NCBI GenBank assembly: GCA_963755155.1
Contig: CAVWIV010000013.1
Location: 1-64,000 of the forward strand
Direction: 5' to 3'
DNA from: PALSA-612 sp963755155
GTDB taxonomy: Bacteria > Actinomycetota > Thermoleophilia > Gaiellales > Gaiellaceae
Length of the DNA stretch: 64,000 nt
The notes below the pieces were generated by a model that was given only the letters and a program-made list of their open reading frames with translations, did no database searches and had not been told where the DNA came from. The first letter of the stretch is position 1. Each line of letters begins with the position of its first letter. This document shows, piece by piece, positions 19,095-28,332 of this stretch. Position numbers and translations under genes: made by a program.

Positions 19095-20197
19095 TGAAGG
19101 TGGATCGCGAAGAGGCTCTCGAGACGACGCTCGGCCAGATCGAGCGCACGTTCGGCAAGGGATCGGTCATGAAGATGAGCGACCGTCCGCAGGTCTCGAT
19201 CGGGGCCGTTTCGACGGGCTCGCTCGCTCTCGACATGGCGCTCGGCATCGGTGGGCTTCCGCGAGGGCGCGTCGTCGAGATCTTCGGGCCGGAGGCTTCG
19301 GGCAAGACGACGCTCGTCTACCACGTGATCGCCGAAGCCCAGCGCCGCGGCGGCATCTGCGCGTTCATCGACGCCGAGCACGCGATCGATCCCCAGTACG
19401 CACGGCGCATCGGCGTCAACATCGACGAGCTGCTCGTCTCGCAACCCGACACGGGTGAGCAAGGGCTCGAGATCGCCGAGCTCCTCATCCGCTCGGGCGC
19501 ACTCGACGTCGTCGCCATCGACTCCGTGGCTGCACTCGTGCCGAAGGCCGAGATCGAGGGCGAGATGGGCGATGCGCACGTAGGGCTCCAGGCGCGGCTG
19601 ATGAGCCAGGCGCTCCGCAAGCTCGCCGGCACGCTCAACCGCACCGACACTGTCTGCATCTTCACGAACCAGCTGCGCGAGAAGATCGGCGTGATGTTCG
19701 GCAACCCGGAGACGACACCCGGCGGCCGCGCGCTGAAGTTCTACTCGTCCGTGCGGCTCGACATCCGCCGCATCGAGACGCTCAAGGATGGCGTCGAGGC
19801 GATCGGCAACCGCGTGCGCGTGAAGGTCGCGAAGAACAAGGTGGCGCCGCCGTTCAAGCAGGCCGAGTTCGACATCTACTTCGGCCAGGGCATCTCCTGG
19901 GAGGGCACCGTGCTCGACGCGGGCCTCGAGCAGAAGGTCGTCCAGAAGTCCGGCTCGTACTTCTCATTCGACGACGAGCGGCTCGGCCAGGGGCGCCAGA
20001 ACGCGACCGCCTTCCTCCGAGAGCACCCCGACGTGTGCCAGGGCATCCTCCAGAAGCTCCAGGCGGCCGTCGGCCCCGACCAGGTCGTCTCGGCGAGGCT
20101 CCTACCGACGGCCGACAGCGCCGAGGCTCCGCCGGAGCCGGCTGCCGAAGAGGTCGAAGAGGTCGAAGAGGAAGCAGCGGTTCCGCAGGAGGCGTAA
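19094..20197 (+). CDS. recA: Recombinase RecA
   Basis: 367-residue RecA, the strand-exchange ATPase of homologous recombination and SOS induction. Walker A is GPEASGKTT, Walker B VVAIDSVAALVP; L1/L2 and IFTNQLREKIGVMFGNPET are conserved. The acidic Glu-Val-rich C-terminal tail is typical. It starts at ATG 19094 with Shine-Dalgarno TAGGAGG four bases upstream. recX follows without gap. No LexA/SOS-type box is recognisable just upstream, as the promoter must lie before or within cinA/thpR. Confidence 0.99.
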   Translation: MKVDREEALETTLGQIERTFGKGSVMKMSDRPQVSIGAVSTGSLALDMALGIGGLPRGRVVEIFGPEASGKTTLVYHVIAEAQRRGGICAFIDAEHAIDPQYARRIGVNIDELLVSQPDTGEQGLEIAELLIRSGALDVVAIDSVAALVPKAEIEGEMGDAHVGLQARLMSQALRKLAGTLNRTDTVCIFTNQLREKIGVMFGNPETTPGGRALKFYSSVRLDIRRIETLKDGVEAIGNRVRVKVAKNKVAPPFKQAEFDIYFGQGISWEGTVLDAGLEQKVVQKSGSYFSFDDERLGQGRQNATAFLREHPDVCQGILQKLQAAVGPDQVVSARLLPTADSAEAPPEPAAEEVEEVEEEAAVPQEA

Positions 20198-20617
20198 GTG
20201 GCCGAAGCCTCCCCGCAAGCCGTCGAGGCGGGGCTCAAGGCGCTCTCACGGCGCGAGTTGTCCCACGACGAGCTCGTTGCGCGTCTGGAGCGATCGGGTA
20301 TCGACCGGGAGGACGCAGAGCGGGCAAGCTCGCAGCTGGCCGAGGCCGGCTACCAGTCTGACGAGCGCACCGCCGCCGAGCGGGCGCGCGTGCTCGCAGC
20401 GAGGCTGCACGGCGATCTCGCAATCCGCGTCGACCTGCGGAGGCGGGGGCTTTCCGAGATCGACGTCGACGCCGCGCTCGAGAGCATCGAACCCGAGCTC
20501 GCCAGGGCGGAGGCGCTCGCCCGTAAGGCCGGCGACCCGGCGCAACTCGCCCGTACGCTTCATCGCAAGGGCTTCACCGACGACACGGTGGAGGCCGCGT
20601 TGCGGATCGCGGGCTGA
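20198..20617 (+). CDS. recX: Regulatory protein RecX
   Basis: 139-residue RecX made of three-helix repeats: LSRRELSHDELVARLERSGID, then GDLAIRVDLRRRGLSEIDVDAAL and ARTLHRKGFTDDTVEAAL. It binds RecA filaments and inhibits or tunes them. GTG starts immediately after the recA stop codon. Slightly shorter than average (about 150). Confidence 0.93.
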   Translation: MAEASPQAVEAGLKALSRRELSHDELVARLERSGIDREDAERASSQLAEAGYQSDERTAAERARVLAARLHGDLAIRVDLRRRGLSEIDVDAALESIEPELARAEALARKAGDPAQLARTLHRKGFTDDTVEAALRIAG

Positions 20618-20739
20618 CGGGAGTAAGATGACGTCACGACTCATCCTTACTGCGTTGACGAACTTCCAAGAATCGGGACCGACCACAAGACACCAGTGAC
20701 TTCCGAGGCGCCGACTACGAGACGAAAGGAGCATCCGGC

Positions 20740-20812
20740 AGCAGCCTGAGCAGCTGCTTCCTGAGCGGCTTCGGCGCCGCTCCCCCCGATTTGCGGCTTC
20801 GCCCGCGCGGGC
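20740..20812 (+). ncRNA. Structured leader of rny (three consecutive inverted repeats)
   Basis: The 249-base gap between recX and rny holds no gene but three adjacent foldable elements. They are AGCAGC/GCTGCT (20740-20758, seven-base loop), GAGCGGC/GCCGCTC (20763-20782, six-base loop beginning TTCG) and the 12-base perfect palindrome GCCCGCGCGGGC (20801-20812). None has a T-run, so they are not simple terminators. RNase Y leaders can be autoregulated by decay; whether this one is cannot be told from sequence. Confidence 0.4.
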
Positions 20813-20866
20813 TCGGTATCGAGTCGGCCCACGTCACTTCCGACGGGGCGAACGATCGGAGGGCCT

Positions 20867-22399
20867 GTGCCGTACGTTGTCGGAATCCTCATCGGTCTTG
20901 TGGCCGGCGCGGTCGGCGCCTGGGCGATCGTCAGCTTCTCCACCGACTCGAAGCTCGCAGCCGCGCGGCGAACGCGAAACTTGCTCCTCGAAGAGGCCCG
21001 TGGCGAGGCAGACGCTCTGCGGCGAGAGTCCGAGCTGGCGGCGAAGGAAGAGGCGGCGCGAGTCCGCGGCCAGACCGAGCGGGATCTCGACGAGCGCCGG
21101 TCGGAGATGCTCGAGCGCGAGCAGCGCTCCCGCCTCGCAGAGGAGGAGCTCACGCGCCGGGGTGAAGAGGTCGAGCGCCGGAGCCAAGGGCTGGCCGATC
21201 GTGAGGTGCACGTCAAGGAGCTCCAGGAGGAGCTGAAGGCTGCCAAGACTCTCGAGGAGCGCGAGCTGGAGCGGATCTCTCGCCTGGGCTTCGAGGAAGC
21301 CAAGGCCGAGGTGCTGAAGCGTTCGGAGGAGCTCGTGCGGCACGAGCTCGCTCGTCGTGTCCGCCAGCTCGACGAGGAGGCGACCACGGAGGCGAGGCGG
21401 CGTGCCCGCAACCTCGTCGCAGACGCTCTACAACGGGTTGCCGCGAGTCACGCGGCCGAGACGACCGTCTCGATCGTCGAGCTTCCCTCCGACGACATGA
21501 AGGGTCGGATCATCGGCCGGGAGGGCCGCAACATCCGCGCGCTCGAGCACCTGACGGGCGTCGACTTCATCGTCGACGACACGCCGCAGGCCGTCGTCCT
21601 CTCGTCCTTCGACGGGATCCGCCGCGAGGTGGCAAAGCTCACGCTCCAGCGGCTGCTCGAGGACGGCCGTATCCACCCGGCCCGCGTCGAGGAGATGTAC
21701 TACCAGTCGAAGGCGGAGGTCGACGACCTCATTCGCCAGGCGGGCGACCAGGCGGTCTTCGAGGCCAACTGCGGGGAGTTCCACGAGGAGCTGGTCAAGA
21801 TCATCGGCCGTCTGCGCTTTCGCACGAGCTACGGCCAGAACGTCCTCAAGCACACTCTCGAGGTCGTGCAGCTCGCCGGCGTCATGGCGAGCGAGCTCGG
21901 CGCGAGCGTCAAGACGTCGAAGCGCGCGGCGCTGCTCCACGACCTCGGCAAGGCGCTGACCCACGAGGAGGAGGGCGCCCATGCGATGATCTCCGCGCGG
22001 TACGCGCGCCGCTACGGTGAAACGCAGGGCGTCGTCCACGCGATCGAGGCGCACCACTACGACGTGCAGCCGCAGACCGTGGAGTCCGTGCTCGTGATCG
22101 CGGCAGATGCTGCGTCTGCCGCCCGGCCGGGCGCTCGGGGCGAGAGCCTGGAGGCGTACATCAAGCGTCTGGAGGCGCTCGAGGAGCTGGCTGCCTCCAA
22201 GGCCGGCGTCGAGCGGGTCTACGCGCTGCAGGCAGGCCGCGAGGTGCGCGTGATCGTGAAGCCGGAGGAGATCGCCGACGACGAGGCGGCGCTACTGTCG
22301 CACGAGATCGCGCGGGAGATCGAGCAACACCTCGAGTACCCGGGGCAGATCAAGGTGACGGTCATCCGCGAATCCCGCGCCATCGAGTTCGCGAAGTAG
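20867..22399 (+). CDS. rny: Ribonuclease Y
   Basis: 510 residues in canonical order: N-terminal membrane anchor (VVGILIGLVAGAVGAWAIV), long Glu/Arg coiled coil (~30-200), KH domain (GRIIGREGRNIRALE), then the HD domain (HDLGKALTHEEEG) carrying the metal site. It is the endonuclease starting mRNA decay at the membrane. GTG start with GGAGGG upstream. It follows a structured leader. A GGCCG/CGGCC hairpin with an AAA loop near 22408-22420 lies after the stop. Confidence 0.97.
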   Translation: MPYVVGILIGLVAGAVGAWAIVSFSTDSKLAAARRTRNLLLEEARGEADALRRESELAAKEEAARVRGQTERDLDERRSEMLEREQRSRLAEEELTRRGEEVERRSQGLADREVHVKELQEELKAAKTLEERELERISRLGFEEAKAEVLKRSEELVRHELARRVRQLDEEATTEARRRARNLVADALQRVAASHAAETTVSIVELPSDDMKGRIIGREGRNIRALEHLTGVDFIVDDTPQAVVLSSFDGIRREVAKLTLQRLLEDGRIHPARVEEMYYQSKAEVDDLIRQAGDQAVFEANCGEFHEELVKIIGRLRFRTSYGQNVLKHTLEVVQLAGVMASELGASVKTSKRAALLHDLGKALTHEEEGAHAMISARYARRYGETQGVVHAIEAHHYDVQPQTVESVLVIAADAASAARPGARGESLEAYIKRLEALEELAASKAGVERVYALQAGREVRVIVKPEEIADDEAALLSHEIAREIEQHLEYPGQIKVTVIRESRAIEFAK

Positions 22400-22539
22400 C
22401 CACGAACGGCCGAAACGGCCACGTCCGAAGTAGCCGCCCCCAGGGGCCACCCCGTACCACCACCCGCGTTGAGCGTAGCGCCGGACGACGTACGTGTGGG
22501 CGACGGGACCGTGACGAGAGTGCAACAACCACGCCGACG

Positions 22540-22554
22540 TACACTTCCGCCGTG
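22540..22554 (+). promoter_or_regulatory. Leaderless promoter of miaB
   Basis: TACACT at 22540-22545, six bases, GTG at 22552. The 150-base gap upstream contains only the rny 3' hairpin. Confidence 0.6.
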
Positions 22555-23880
22555 CGGCGGTACCACGTCACGACGTTCGGTTGTCAGATGAACGCGCATG
22601 ACTCCGAGCGTATCCGTGGCCTGCTCGAGGACCTCGGGCTCGGCGAGGCCACGGCGCCCGACGAGGCCGACGTGCTCGTCTTCAACACGTGCACGATCCG
22701 CGAGAAGCCCGACCAGCGGCTCGCCGCGTACCTCGGCAACGCGAAGGCGCAGAAGGCCCGCCACCCGGACACGATCGTCGCCGTGGGCGGCTGCTACGCC
22801 GAGGCTCAGCGCGACCGGATCTTCGAGCGCTACCCCTTTGTCGACGTCGCCTTCGGGCCGGGCACCATCCACCACCTCGGGGACTGGCTCGGCGCCGGCG
22901 GTCTCGGCGTCGCGCGTTCCGCGTTCGGGACGGCGGACGAGCGTCGCTTCTCCGCCGCCCTCGCCACACAGCGAGAGCGACGGTTTCAGGCATGGGTCCA
23001 GGTCTCCATGGGCTGCAACTCCGTCTGCTCCTACTGCATCGTGCCCGCCGTCCGCGGGCGGGAGGTCAGCCGGCGACCAGGCGAGATCCTGGCCGAAGTG
23101 ACGGCCCTAGCAGTCGAAGGCGTACGCGAGGTGACGCTGCTCGGCCAGAACGTCAACTCGTGGGGGAGAGACCTGCTGCCGGACGTTCGCACGGAGTTCG
23201 GCGAGCTTCTGCGTGCGATAGACGACATCGACGGGATTGACCGGATTCGTTTCACGAGCCCGCACCCGAAGGACTTCCGGGCGCCCGTGATCGCCGCGAT
23301 GGCCGAGTGCGAGGCCGTCTGCGAACACGCGCATCTGCCGCTCCAGTCGGGCTCGACACGCGTCCTCAAGCGGATGCGGCGCACGTACGGTCAGGAGCGC
23401 TACCTGAGGCTCGTGGACGAGCTGCGCGGCGCGATTCCCGACCTCGCGCTCACGACTGACCTCATCGTCGGCTTTCCCGGCGAGACGGACAGCGACTTTG
23501 CCGAGACGTGCTCCATGGTGGAGGCGGTCGGCTTCGACGGTGCGTTCACGTTCGTCTACTCGCCGCGCAGCGGCACCGAGGCGGCAGCGATGCCCGATCA
23601 GGTGCCCGAAGAGGTGAAGCGCGAGCGCATCGAGCGGCTAGTCGAGGTCGTACAGCGCGTAGCAGCCGAGCGGAACGCCCGGCGCGTCGGGCTCACGGAG
23701 GAGGTGCTCGTCGAGGGATCAAGCCGAACAGACGCATCACTGCTGCGCGGCCGCACCCGCCGCAACGTGACGATGAACTTCACAGGCTCCGCGAGCGCAG
23801 GCGAGCTCGTGCCCGTCCGGATCATCGCCTCCACTTCGCACACGCTCCAGGGCACCCAGGAGGCACTCGTCGCCGCGTAG
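22552..23880 (+). CDS. miaB: tRNA-2-methylthio-N6-dimethylallyladenosine synthase
   Basis: 442-residue MiaB, a radical-SAM methylthiotransferase acting on A37 of tRNA. Cluster-binding cysteines of the UPF0004 domain are in TFGCQMNAHDSE, VFNTCTIREK and VGGCYAE; the radical-SAM motif is CNSVCSYC. A C-terminal TRAM domain (EVLVEGSSRTD ... RNVTMNFTG) is present. Its substrate base is made by MiaA, encoded seven bases downstream. Confidence 0.97.
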   Translation: MRRYHVTTFGCQMNAHDSERIRGLLEDLGLGEATAPDEADVLVFNTCTIREKPDQRLAAYLGNAKAQKARHPDTIVAVGGCYAEAQRDRIFERYPFVDVAFGPGTIHHLGDWLGAGGLGVARSAFGTADERRFSAALATQRERRFQAWVQVSMGCNSVCSYCIVPAVRGREVSRRPGEILAEVTALAVEGVREVTLLGQNVNSWGRDLLPDVRTEFGELLRAIDDIDGIDRIRFTSPHPKDFRAPVIAAMAECEAVCEHAHLPLQSGSTRVLKRMRRTYGQERYLRLVDELRGAIPDLALTTDLIVGFPGETDSDFAETCSMVEAVGFDGAFTFVYSPRSGTEAAAMPDQVPEEVKRERIERLVEVVQRVAAERNARRVGLTEEVLVEGSSRTDASLLRGRTRRNVTMNFTGSASAGELVPVRIIASTSHTLQGTQEALVAA

Positions 23881-23887
23881 CCCGCTC

Positions 23888-24766
23888 GTGCTGGCGATCT
23901 TCGGCCCGACGGCGTCCGGCAAGACGGCCGTCGCCGAGCAGATCGCCGATCGCATTCCCGCCGAGGTCGTCTCGGCCGACTCGATGCAGGTGTACCGCGG
24001 GCTGCCTATCCTGACAGCGCAGCCGGAGCGGCCAACGCAACTCGTTGCGATCTGGGAGCTTGACCACGACGCCTCGGTCGTCGAGTACCAGGCCCTCGCA
24101 CACCGAGCCGTCGACGAAGCTCTGAAGCAAGGCCGGACGCCCGTCGTCGTGGGCGGCACGGGGCTTTACCTCCGCGCGGCCATCTCCGACCTCGCGCCGC
24201 CGCCGCCGGGCGATCGAGAGCGCTGGAAGCGGGTGTATGACCGGTTGGGGGCTGAGCGCACTCATGCACTGCTCGCCGAGCGCGACCCGCTCGCGGCGGA
24301 ACGCATCCACCCGAACGACCGCCGGCGTGTCGTTCGCGCGCTCGAGCTGGCGGACATGGGCGAGTCGCTGCGGCCGGGCCGTGACGCGCTGTGGAGCGGC
24401 GAGACGCGGCAGCCGACGCTCGTCTTCGGACTGGACCTCCCGCGCGAGGAGCTCGAGCGGCGCATTCTCGAGCGCACGCACGCGATGTTCGACGCAGGTG
24501 TGGAGGAGGAGGTACAGAGCGCGCTCGCTAGCGGCGTCTCGCACACCGCTCGTCACGCGCTCGGGCTCGACGAGATCGCGCGGCTAACCAGGGACGAGGC
24601 GATCGCCGCGGTAGTCTTGCGTACCCGCCGGTACGCCGCCTACCAGCGGAAGTGGATGCGGAAGATGCCGGATCTGATCAGGGTCGAGGCGGCGAGGCCC
24701 GCGGACGAGGTCGCGGATGAGATTCTCGAAGTGGCACGCGCACGGGAACGTCTACCTGCTCACTGA
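23888..24766 (+). CDS. miaA: tRNA dimethylallyltransferase
   Basis: 292-residue MiaA transfers dimethylallyl from DMAPP to A37 of UNN-reading tRNAs. P-loop FGPTASGKTAVAE, then ADSMQVYRGLPI and GGTGLYLRA, and the C-terminal RRYAAYQRKWMRK motif. The DMAPP comes from the MEP pathway whose dxr and ispG lie later in the window. The last 50 bases overlap the start of dapF in a different frame. Confidence 0.96.
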   Translation: MLAIFGPTASGKTAVAEQIADRIPAEVVSADSMQVYRGLPILTAQPERPTQLVAIWELDHDASVVEYQALAHRAVDEALKQGRTPVVVGGTGLYLRAAISDLAPPPPGDRERWKRVYDRLGAERTHALLAERDPLAAERIHPNDRRRVVRALELADMGESLRPGRDALWSGETRQPTLVFGLDLPREELERRILERTHAMFDAGVEEEVQSALASGVSHTARHALGLDEIARLTRDEAIAAVVLRTRRYAAYQRKWMRKMPDLIRVEAARPADEVADEILEVARARERLPAH

Positions 24767-25404
24767 CGAGGGCGGGCTGACCCCTGAGCGCGTGCGCGCC
24801 GAGGTGGGGGACGCCGACGGCATCGTCGAGGTCGTCTCCGCCGAGGAGGACGAGGCGGAGGTCGTGATCTGGAACCCCGACGGCTCGACGGCCGAGCTCT
24901 CCGGGAACGGCACGCGCATCGCGGCCCGCTGGCTCGCGGATCGGACAGGCGCCAGGGGAAGTCCGCATCCGCGTGGGGCCGCGCGAGACCGTCGCGCGAG
25001 TCAGAAACGGCGACGTGGAGCAGGAGCTGGGCGCGGTGACCGTTGCCGAGCCAGAGCAGATCGCCGGGCTCGACGTCATCGTCGTCGACGTCGGCAACCC
25101 GCACGCGGTCGTGATCGGCGACCCGAACGAGCTCCCGCGCATCGGGCCGCTGCTCGAGACCCACGAGTGTTTTCCGAACCGTACGAACGTCCAGGTTGCG
25201 CGGATCGACGCCCCGGGCGAGGTAACGGCCCGCGTCTGGGAGCGCGGCGTGGGGGAGACGCAGTCGTCCGGGACTAGCGCCGTCGCCGTCGCTGCGGCCA
25301 CTCACGGCGAAGGCGACGTGCTCGTCCACTTTCCCGGCGGCGACCTCCGTGTGCAGCTTCACGGAGGTCGCGCGACGCTCACGGGACCCGCGGAGCGGCT
25401 CTAA
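24717..25404 (+). CDS. dapF: Diaminopimelate epimerase-like protein, Cys-to-Ser at both catalytic sites, frameshifted
   Basis: DapF interconverts LL- and meso-DAP with a two-cysteine mechanism. The N-terminus FSKWHAHGNVYLL and the blocks NPDGSTAELSGNGTR, VVDVGNPHAVV, RTNVQVARI and ERGVGETQSSGTSA are clearly DapF. The residues where family members have catalytic Cys are Ser62 (codon TCC in ELSGNG) and Ser184 (codon TCC in TQSSGT). GN is kept but the usual following Asp is Val. The frame slips once near 24951-24958 (AGGGG); deleting one base gives 228 residues, well below the usual ~275. It may be a divergent epimerase or an enzyme with another role. The start overlaps miaA by 50 bases. Confidence 0.85.
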
Positions 25405-25729
25405 CCGATGTCGCCGAAGTCCGTAAAGATGTCGAAGAAACCCTGCACCTCGTCCAGGTAGAGCATCTCGTCCACGAGATCGAGCTGACCGGAGTGCTCG
25501 AGCTCGATTCTCGCACCTTGGGCCCTCTTGCCTTCACGACGTAAACGATGTCCGAGTCATCCCACACACCCCGCACCGTGCCGTGGAGCGGAACGCGCAC
25601 ACCGGCGCCCGCGAACTCGATGACGACCTGCGCCTTGCCGCGGACAAGTCCCGTATCGGGTGCAGCGCCGACCACGGCGTGCTCCCAGACATCGACACTG
25701 CTGATCCCGTTGGGGCACTGGAGGCTCAC
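25401..25729 (-). CDS. Hypothetical protein downstream of dapD, frameshifted
   Basis: About 109 residues if one base is added. The first frame reads from GTG 25729 (VSLQCPNGISSVDVWEHAVV ... GTVRGVWDDSDIVYVVKAR). Near 25518-25526 the frame changes and continues GARIELEHSGQLDLVDEML ... FFDIFTDFGDIG to a stop at 25401 that overlaps the dapF stop. Both parts look coding, and the slip is in a GGGCCC run. I do not recognise a family. It lies 66 bases downstream of dapD on the same strand, so it is probably cotranscribed. Confidence 0.5.
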
Positions 25730-25795
25730 GCCGTCGCGCGTCGAGGTCCACTCGGCGAGATGCCGTTGGGCCGGTTGGAGACGTCGGCGTAACGG

Positions 25796-26554
25796 CTACG
25801 CGGCGCCGATGCCGAACTCGCGCAGCGTCTCGTTGAGGCTCAGCTTGCTGTCAGTCGACTCGCTCCGCTGGCCGATGATGAGCGCGCAGCCGACCTGATA
25901 TGTCCCGGCGGGGAAGTCCTTCGGCCGCGTTCCCGGAACGACGACGGAGCGGGGAGGAACGTAGCCGCGGTGCTCGACCGGCTCGTCGCCGGTGACGTCG
26001 ATGATCGGCACGGAGGCCGTGAGCGAGACGTGGGGCGCGATGACGGCGCCCTCGCCGACGACGACGCCTTCGACGACGATCGCTCGCGAGCCGATGAACG
26101 CGTCGTCCTCCACGATCACCGGCCGGGCGTTCACCGGCTCGAGGACGCCGCCGATGCCGGCCCCACCGGCCAGGTGGACGTTCGCGCCGATCTGTGCGCA
26201 CGAGCCGACGGTGGCCCACGTGTCCACCATCGTTCCCGGGCCGACCCAGGCGCCGATGTTCACGAAGCCCGGCATCACGATCACGCCCTTGCCGAGGAAC
26301 GACCCGTAGCGCACGACGGCGCCCGGCACGACGCGAACGCCGCGCTCTGCATGGCCTCGCTTCAGCGGGATCTTGTCCGTGTACTCGAACGGCCCCAGCT
26401 CCTGCGGCTCGACGTCGCGAAGGCGGAAGTAGTCGAGAATTGCCTGCTTAGCGTCCTCGTCCACGACCCACTCGTCGCCGACCTTCTCCGCCACGCGGCG
26501 CTCGCCCCGATCGAGCGCGGCGACGATCTCTTCGACTCGTGCAGCATCGGTCAT
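25796..26554 (-). CDS. dapD: Tetrahydrodipicolinate N-succinyltransferase
   Basis: 252 residues. A helical N-terminus is followed by a left-handed parallel beta-helix with hexapeptide repeats (VVRYGSFLGKGVIVMPGFVN, GAWVGPGTMVDTWATVG, IGANVHLAGGAGIGGVLEP, VEDDAFIGSRAIVVEGVVVG). The DapD signature PVNARPVIVEDDAFIG is intact. It puts succinyl on tetrahydrodipicolinate, so this organism uses the succinylase branch of DAP synthesis, which needs a DapF epimerase at the end. It is convergent with dapF and divergent from hflX. Confidence 0.95.
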   Translation of the reverse strand: MTDAARVEEIVAALDRGERRVAEKVGDEWVVDEDAKQAILDYFRLRDVEPQELGPFEYTDKIPLKRGHAERGVRVVPGAVVRYGSFLGKGVIVMPGFVNIGAWVGPGTMVDTWATVGSCAQIGANVHLAGGAGIGGVLEPVNARPVIVEDDAFIGSRAIVVEGVVVGEGAVIAPHVSLTASVPIIDVTGDEPVEHRGYVPPRSVVVPGTRPKDFPAGTYQVGCALIIGQRSESTDSKLSLNETLREFGIGAA

Positions 26555-26587
26555 GCGAACTCTCCAAGGCTGGGATTGCGCCTACCG

Positions 26588-26602
26588 CATAATGTCACCG
26601 TG
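26588..26602 (+). promoter_or_regulatory. Leaderless promoter of hflX
   Basis: CATAAT at 26588-26593, six bases, GTG at 26600. It lies in the 45-base gap divergent to dapD. Confidence 0.6.
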
Positions 26603-27898
26603 ACGAATCACCAGCCCGATCCGCTGCCCGGCGCGGAGCCGGAGCGCGGGTTCGCGGTCGCGTGTCTGCTCCCGTCCCAGGAGGCCTCGGAGCTTGCCGA
26701 GCTTCACGAGCTGGCCAGGACCGCGGGCGTCGACACCATCGGTGAGCTCGTGCAGCACCGGCCGAAGCCGGATCCGCGCACGTACGTAGGCAAGGGGAAG
26801 CTCGAGGAGCTGAAGTCGGCGTTCGATGACTCGGGCGCAGAGGTGCTCGTCGTCGACGGCGAGCTCGCGCCGGGGCAGCAGCGTCGACTCGAGGACTCGC
26901 TGGACACGCGCGTCGTCGACCGGACCCAGCTGATCCTCGACATCTTCGCGCGGCACGCCGTCTCGGCCGAGGGCAAGCTCCAGGTCGAGCTCGCGCAGCT
27001 CGAGTACAACCTGCCCCGCATGCGGGGCATGTGGAAGCACCTCGAGCGACTCGGCGGCGGCGTGGGGACGAGGGGCCCCGGTGAGAGCCAGCTCGAGACC
27101 GACCGCCGCCTGGCGCGGCGGCGGATCTCGCTGCTTAAGGATCGTCTCCGCGAGGTATCGAAGCGGCGCGAGCAGCGGCGAAAGTCGCGCGTGCGCTCGC
27201 AGATGCCGACTATCGCCCTTGCCGGCTACACGAACGTCGGCAAGTCGACGCTGCTGAACGCGCTCACAGGCGCCGAGGCGTCGGTCGACGACCGGCTCTT
27301 CCAGACGCTCGACCCAACCACGCGTTCGTTCGACCATGAGGGGCGGAAGTACCTCCTGACCGACACGGTGGGCTTCATCCGACGGCTACCGCACGAGCTC
27401 GTGGAGGGCTTCGCGGCAACGCTCGAAGAGACCCTCATCGCCGATCTCGTCCTGCATGTCGTCGACGCGTCGGCCGACGAAGGGGACCTCGACCTCATGG
27501 TGCAGGCCGTCGAGGGCGTGCTCTCGGAGATCGGAGCCGGCGAGCTGCCGATCGAGCTCGTCCTGAACAAGATCGACCGGATCGACGGCGAGGCACGCGA
27601 GCGAGTAGGGAACCGCTTTCCGGGCTCGCTCCAGGTCTCGGCGCAAACCGGCGAGGGCCTGGACGCCCTCCGCGGCCGCATAGCCGAGCTCTTCGAGGGG
27701 AGATTCCAGGTGGTCGAGCTGCTCGTGCCGTACGAGCGGGGTGACGTCGTCTCGTCGCTCTACGCCCTCGGGCCGCCGATCGAGCTCCGTGAAGATCGCG
27801 CCGACGGCGTCTTCATCCGGGCGCGGCTGCCCGAGCAGGAGCTGCGCCGGCTGGCGCCGTTCCTCGTCCGCGATGCCGTCGCCGCTACGTCCCCGTGA
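26600..27898 (+). CDS. hflX: GTPase HflX
   Basis: 432-residue HflX, a ribosome-associated GTPase that rescues stalled or heat-damaged ribosomes. The N-terminal HflX domain has PRTYVGKGKLEEL and VDGELAPGQQRRLED, then RRGPGE-like TRGPGESQLETDRR, G1 GYTNVGKST, G3 DTVGFIRRLP and G4 NKID. GTG at 26600 is chosen since the longer frame runs antisense through dapD, and a -10 lies six bases upstream. dut overlaps its stop (GTGA). Confidence 0.96.
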   Translation: MTNHQPDPLPGAEPERGFAVACLLPSQEASELAELHELARTAGVDTIGELVQHRPKPDPRTYVGKGKLEELKSAFDDSGAEVLVVDGELAPGQQRRLEDSLDTRVVDRTQLILDIFARHAVSAEGKLQVELAQLEYNLPRMRGMWKHLERLGGGVGTRGPGESQLETDRRLARRRISLLKDRLREVSKRREQRRKSRVRSQMPTIALAGYTNVGKSTLLNALTGAEASVDDRLFQTLDPTTRSFDHEGRKYLLTDTVGFIRRLPHELVEGFAATLEETLIADLVLHVVDASADEGDLDLMVQAVEGVLSEIGAGELPIELVLNKIDRIDGEARERVGNRFPGSLQVSAQTGEGLDALRGRIAELFEGRFQVVELLVPYERGDVVSSLYALGPPIELREDRADGVFIRARLPEQELRRLAPFLVRDAVAATSP

Positions 27899-28329
27899 TC
27901 GAGCTCCCGGTGCTCCGCCTCCGCGACGACGCGTCGCTGCCGCAGGGCGCGTATCCGGGCGACGCGGGCCTCGATCTCGTCGCCTGTGAGCGCGTCGAGC
28001 TCGGCCCGGGGGAGCGTGGCGTGATCCCGACCGGCATCGCCGTTGCCATCCCCGAGGGCTACGCAGGGCTCGTGGTTCCACGCTCCGGCCTCGCGCTCGA
28101 GCACGGCATCTCGCTCGTCAACACGCCGGGCCTGATCGACTCGGGCTACAGGGGAGAGCTGCGCGTGATCGCCATCAACACCGACCGCGACCGGCCGTTC
28201 ACGGTGGAGGCCGGCATGCGGATCGCGCAGCTCGTCGTGACGCCGGTGCCGGAGGTCGACGTCATCGTGCTGGACGAGCTTCCCGAGACGGTGCGCGGCG
28301 CCGCCGGCTTCGGCTCCTCGGGCGCCTGA
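27895..28329 (+). CDS. dut: dUTP diphosphatase
   Basis: 144-residue trimeric dUTPase. Motif 1 AGLDLVACE, motif 2 PRSGLAL, motif 3 GLIDSGYRGELRVIAINTD, motif 4 RIAQLVVTPV, and motif 5 AAGFGSSG at the C-terminus. It hydrolyses dUTP to dUMP, keeping uracil out of DNA. GTG overlaps the hflX stop. Confidence 0.96.
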   Translation: MIELPVLRLRDDASLPQGAYPGDAGLDLVACERVELGPGERGVIPTGIAVAIPEGYAGLVVPRSGLALEHGISLVNTPGLIDSGYRGELRVIAINTDRDRPFTVEAGMRIAQLVVTPVPEVDVIVLDELPETVRGAAGFGSSGA

Positions 28330-28332
28330 AGC

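Noticed and set aside
20638..20700. SOS/LexA-type operator near recA or rny
   Set aside because: No convincing inverted GAAC/GTTC-type box with proper spacing was found by eye.
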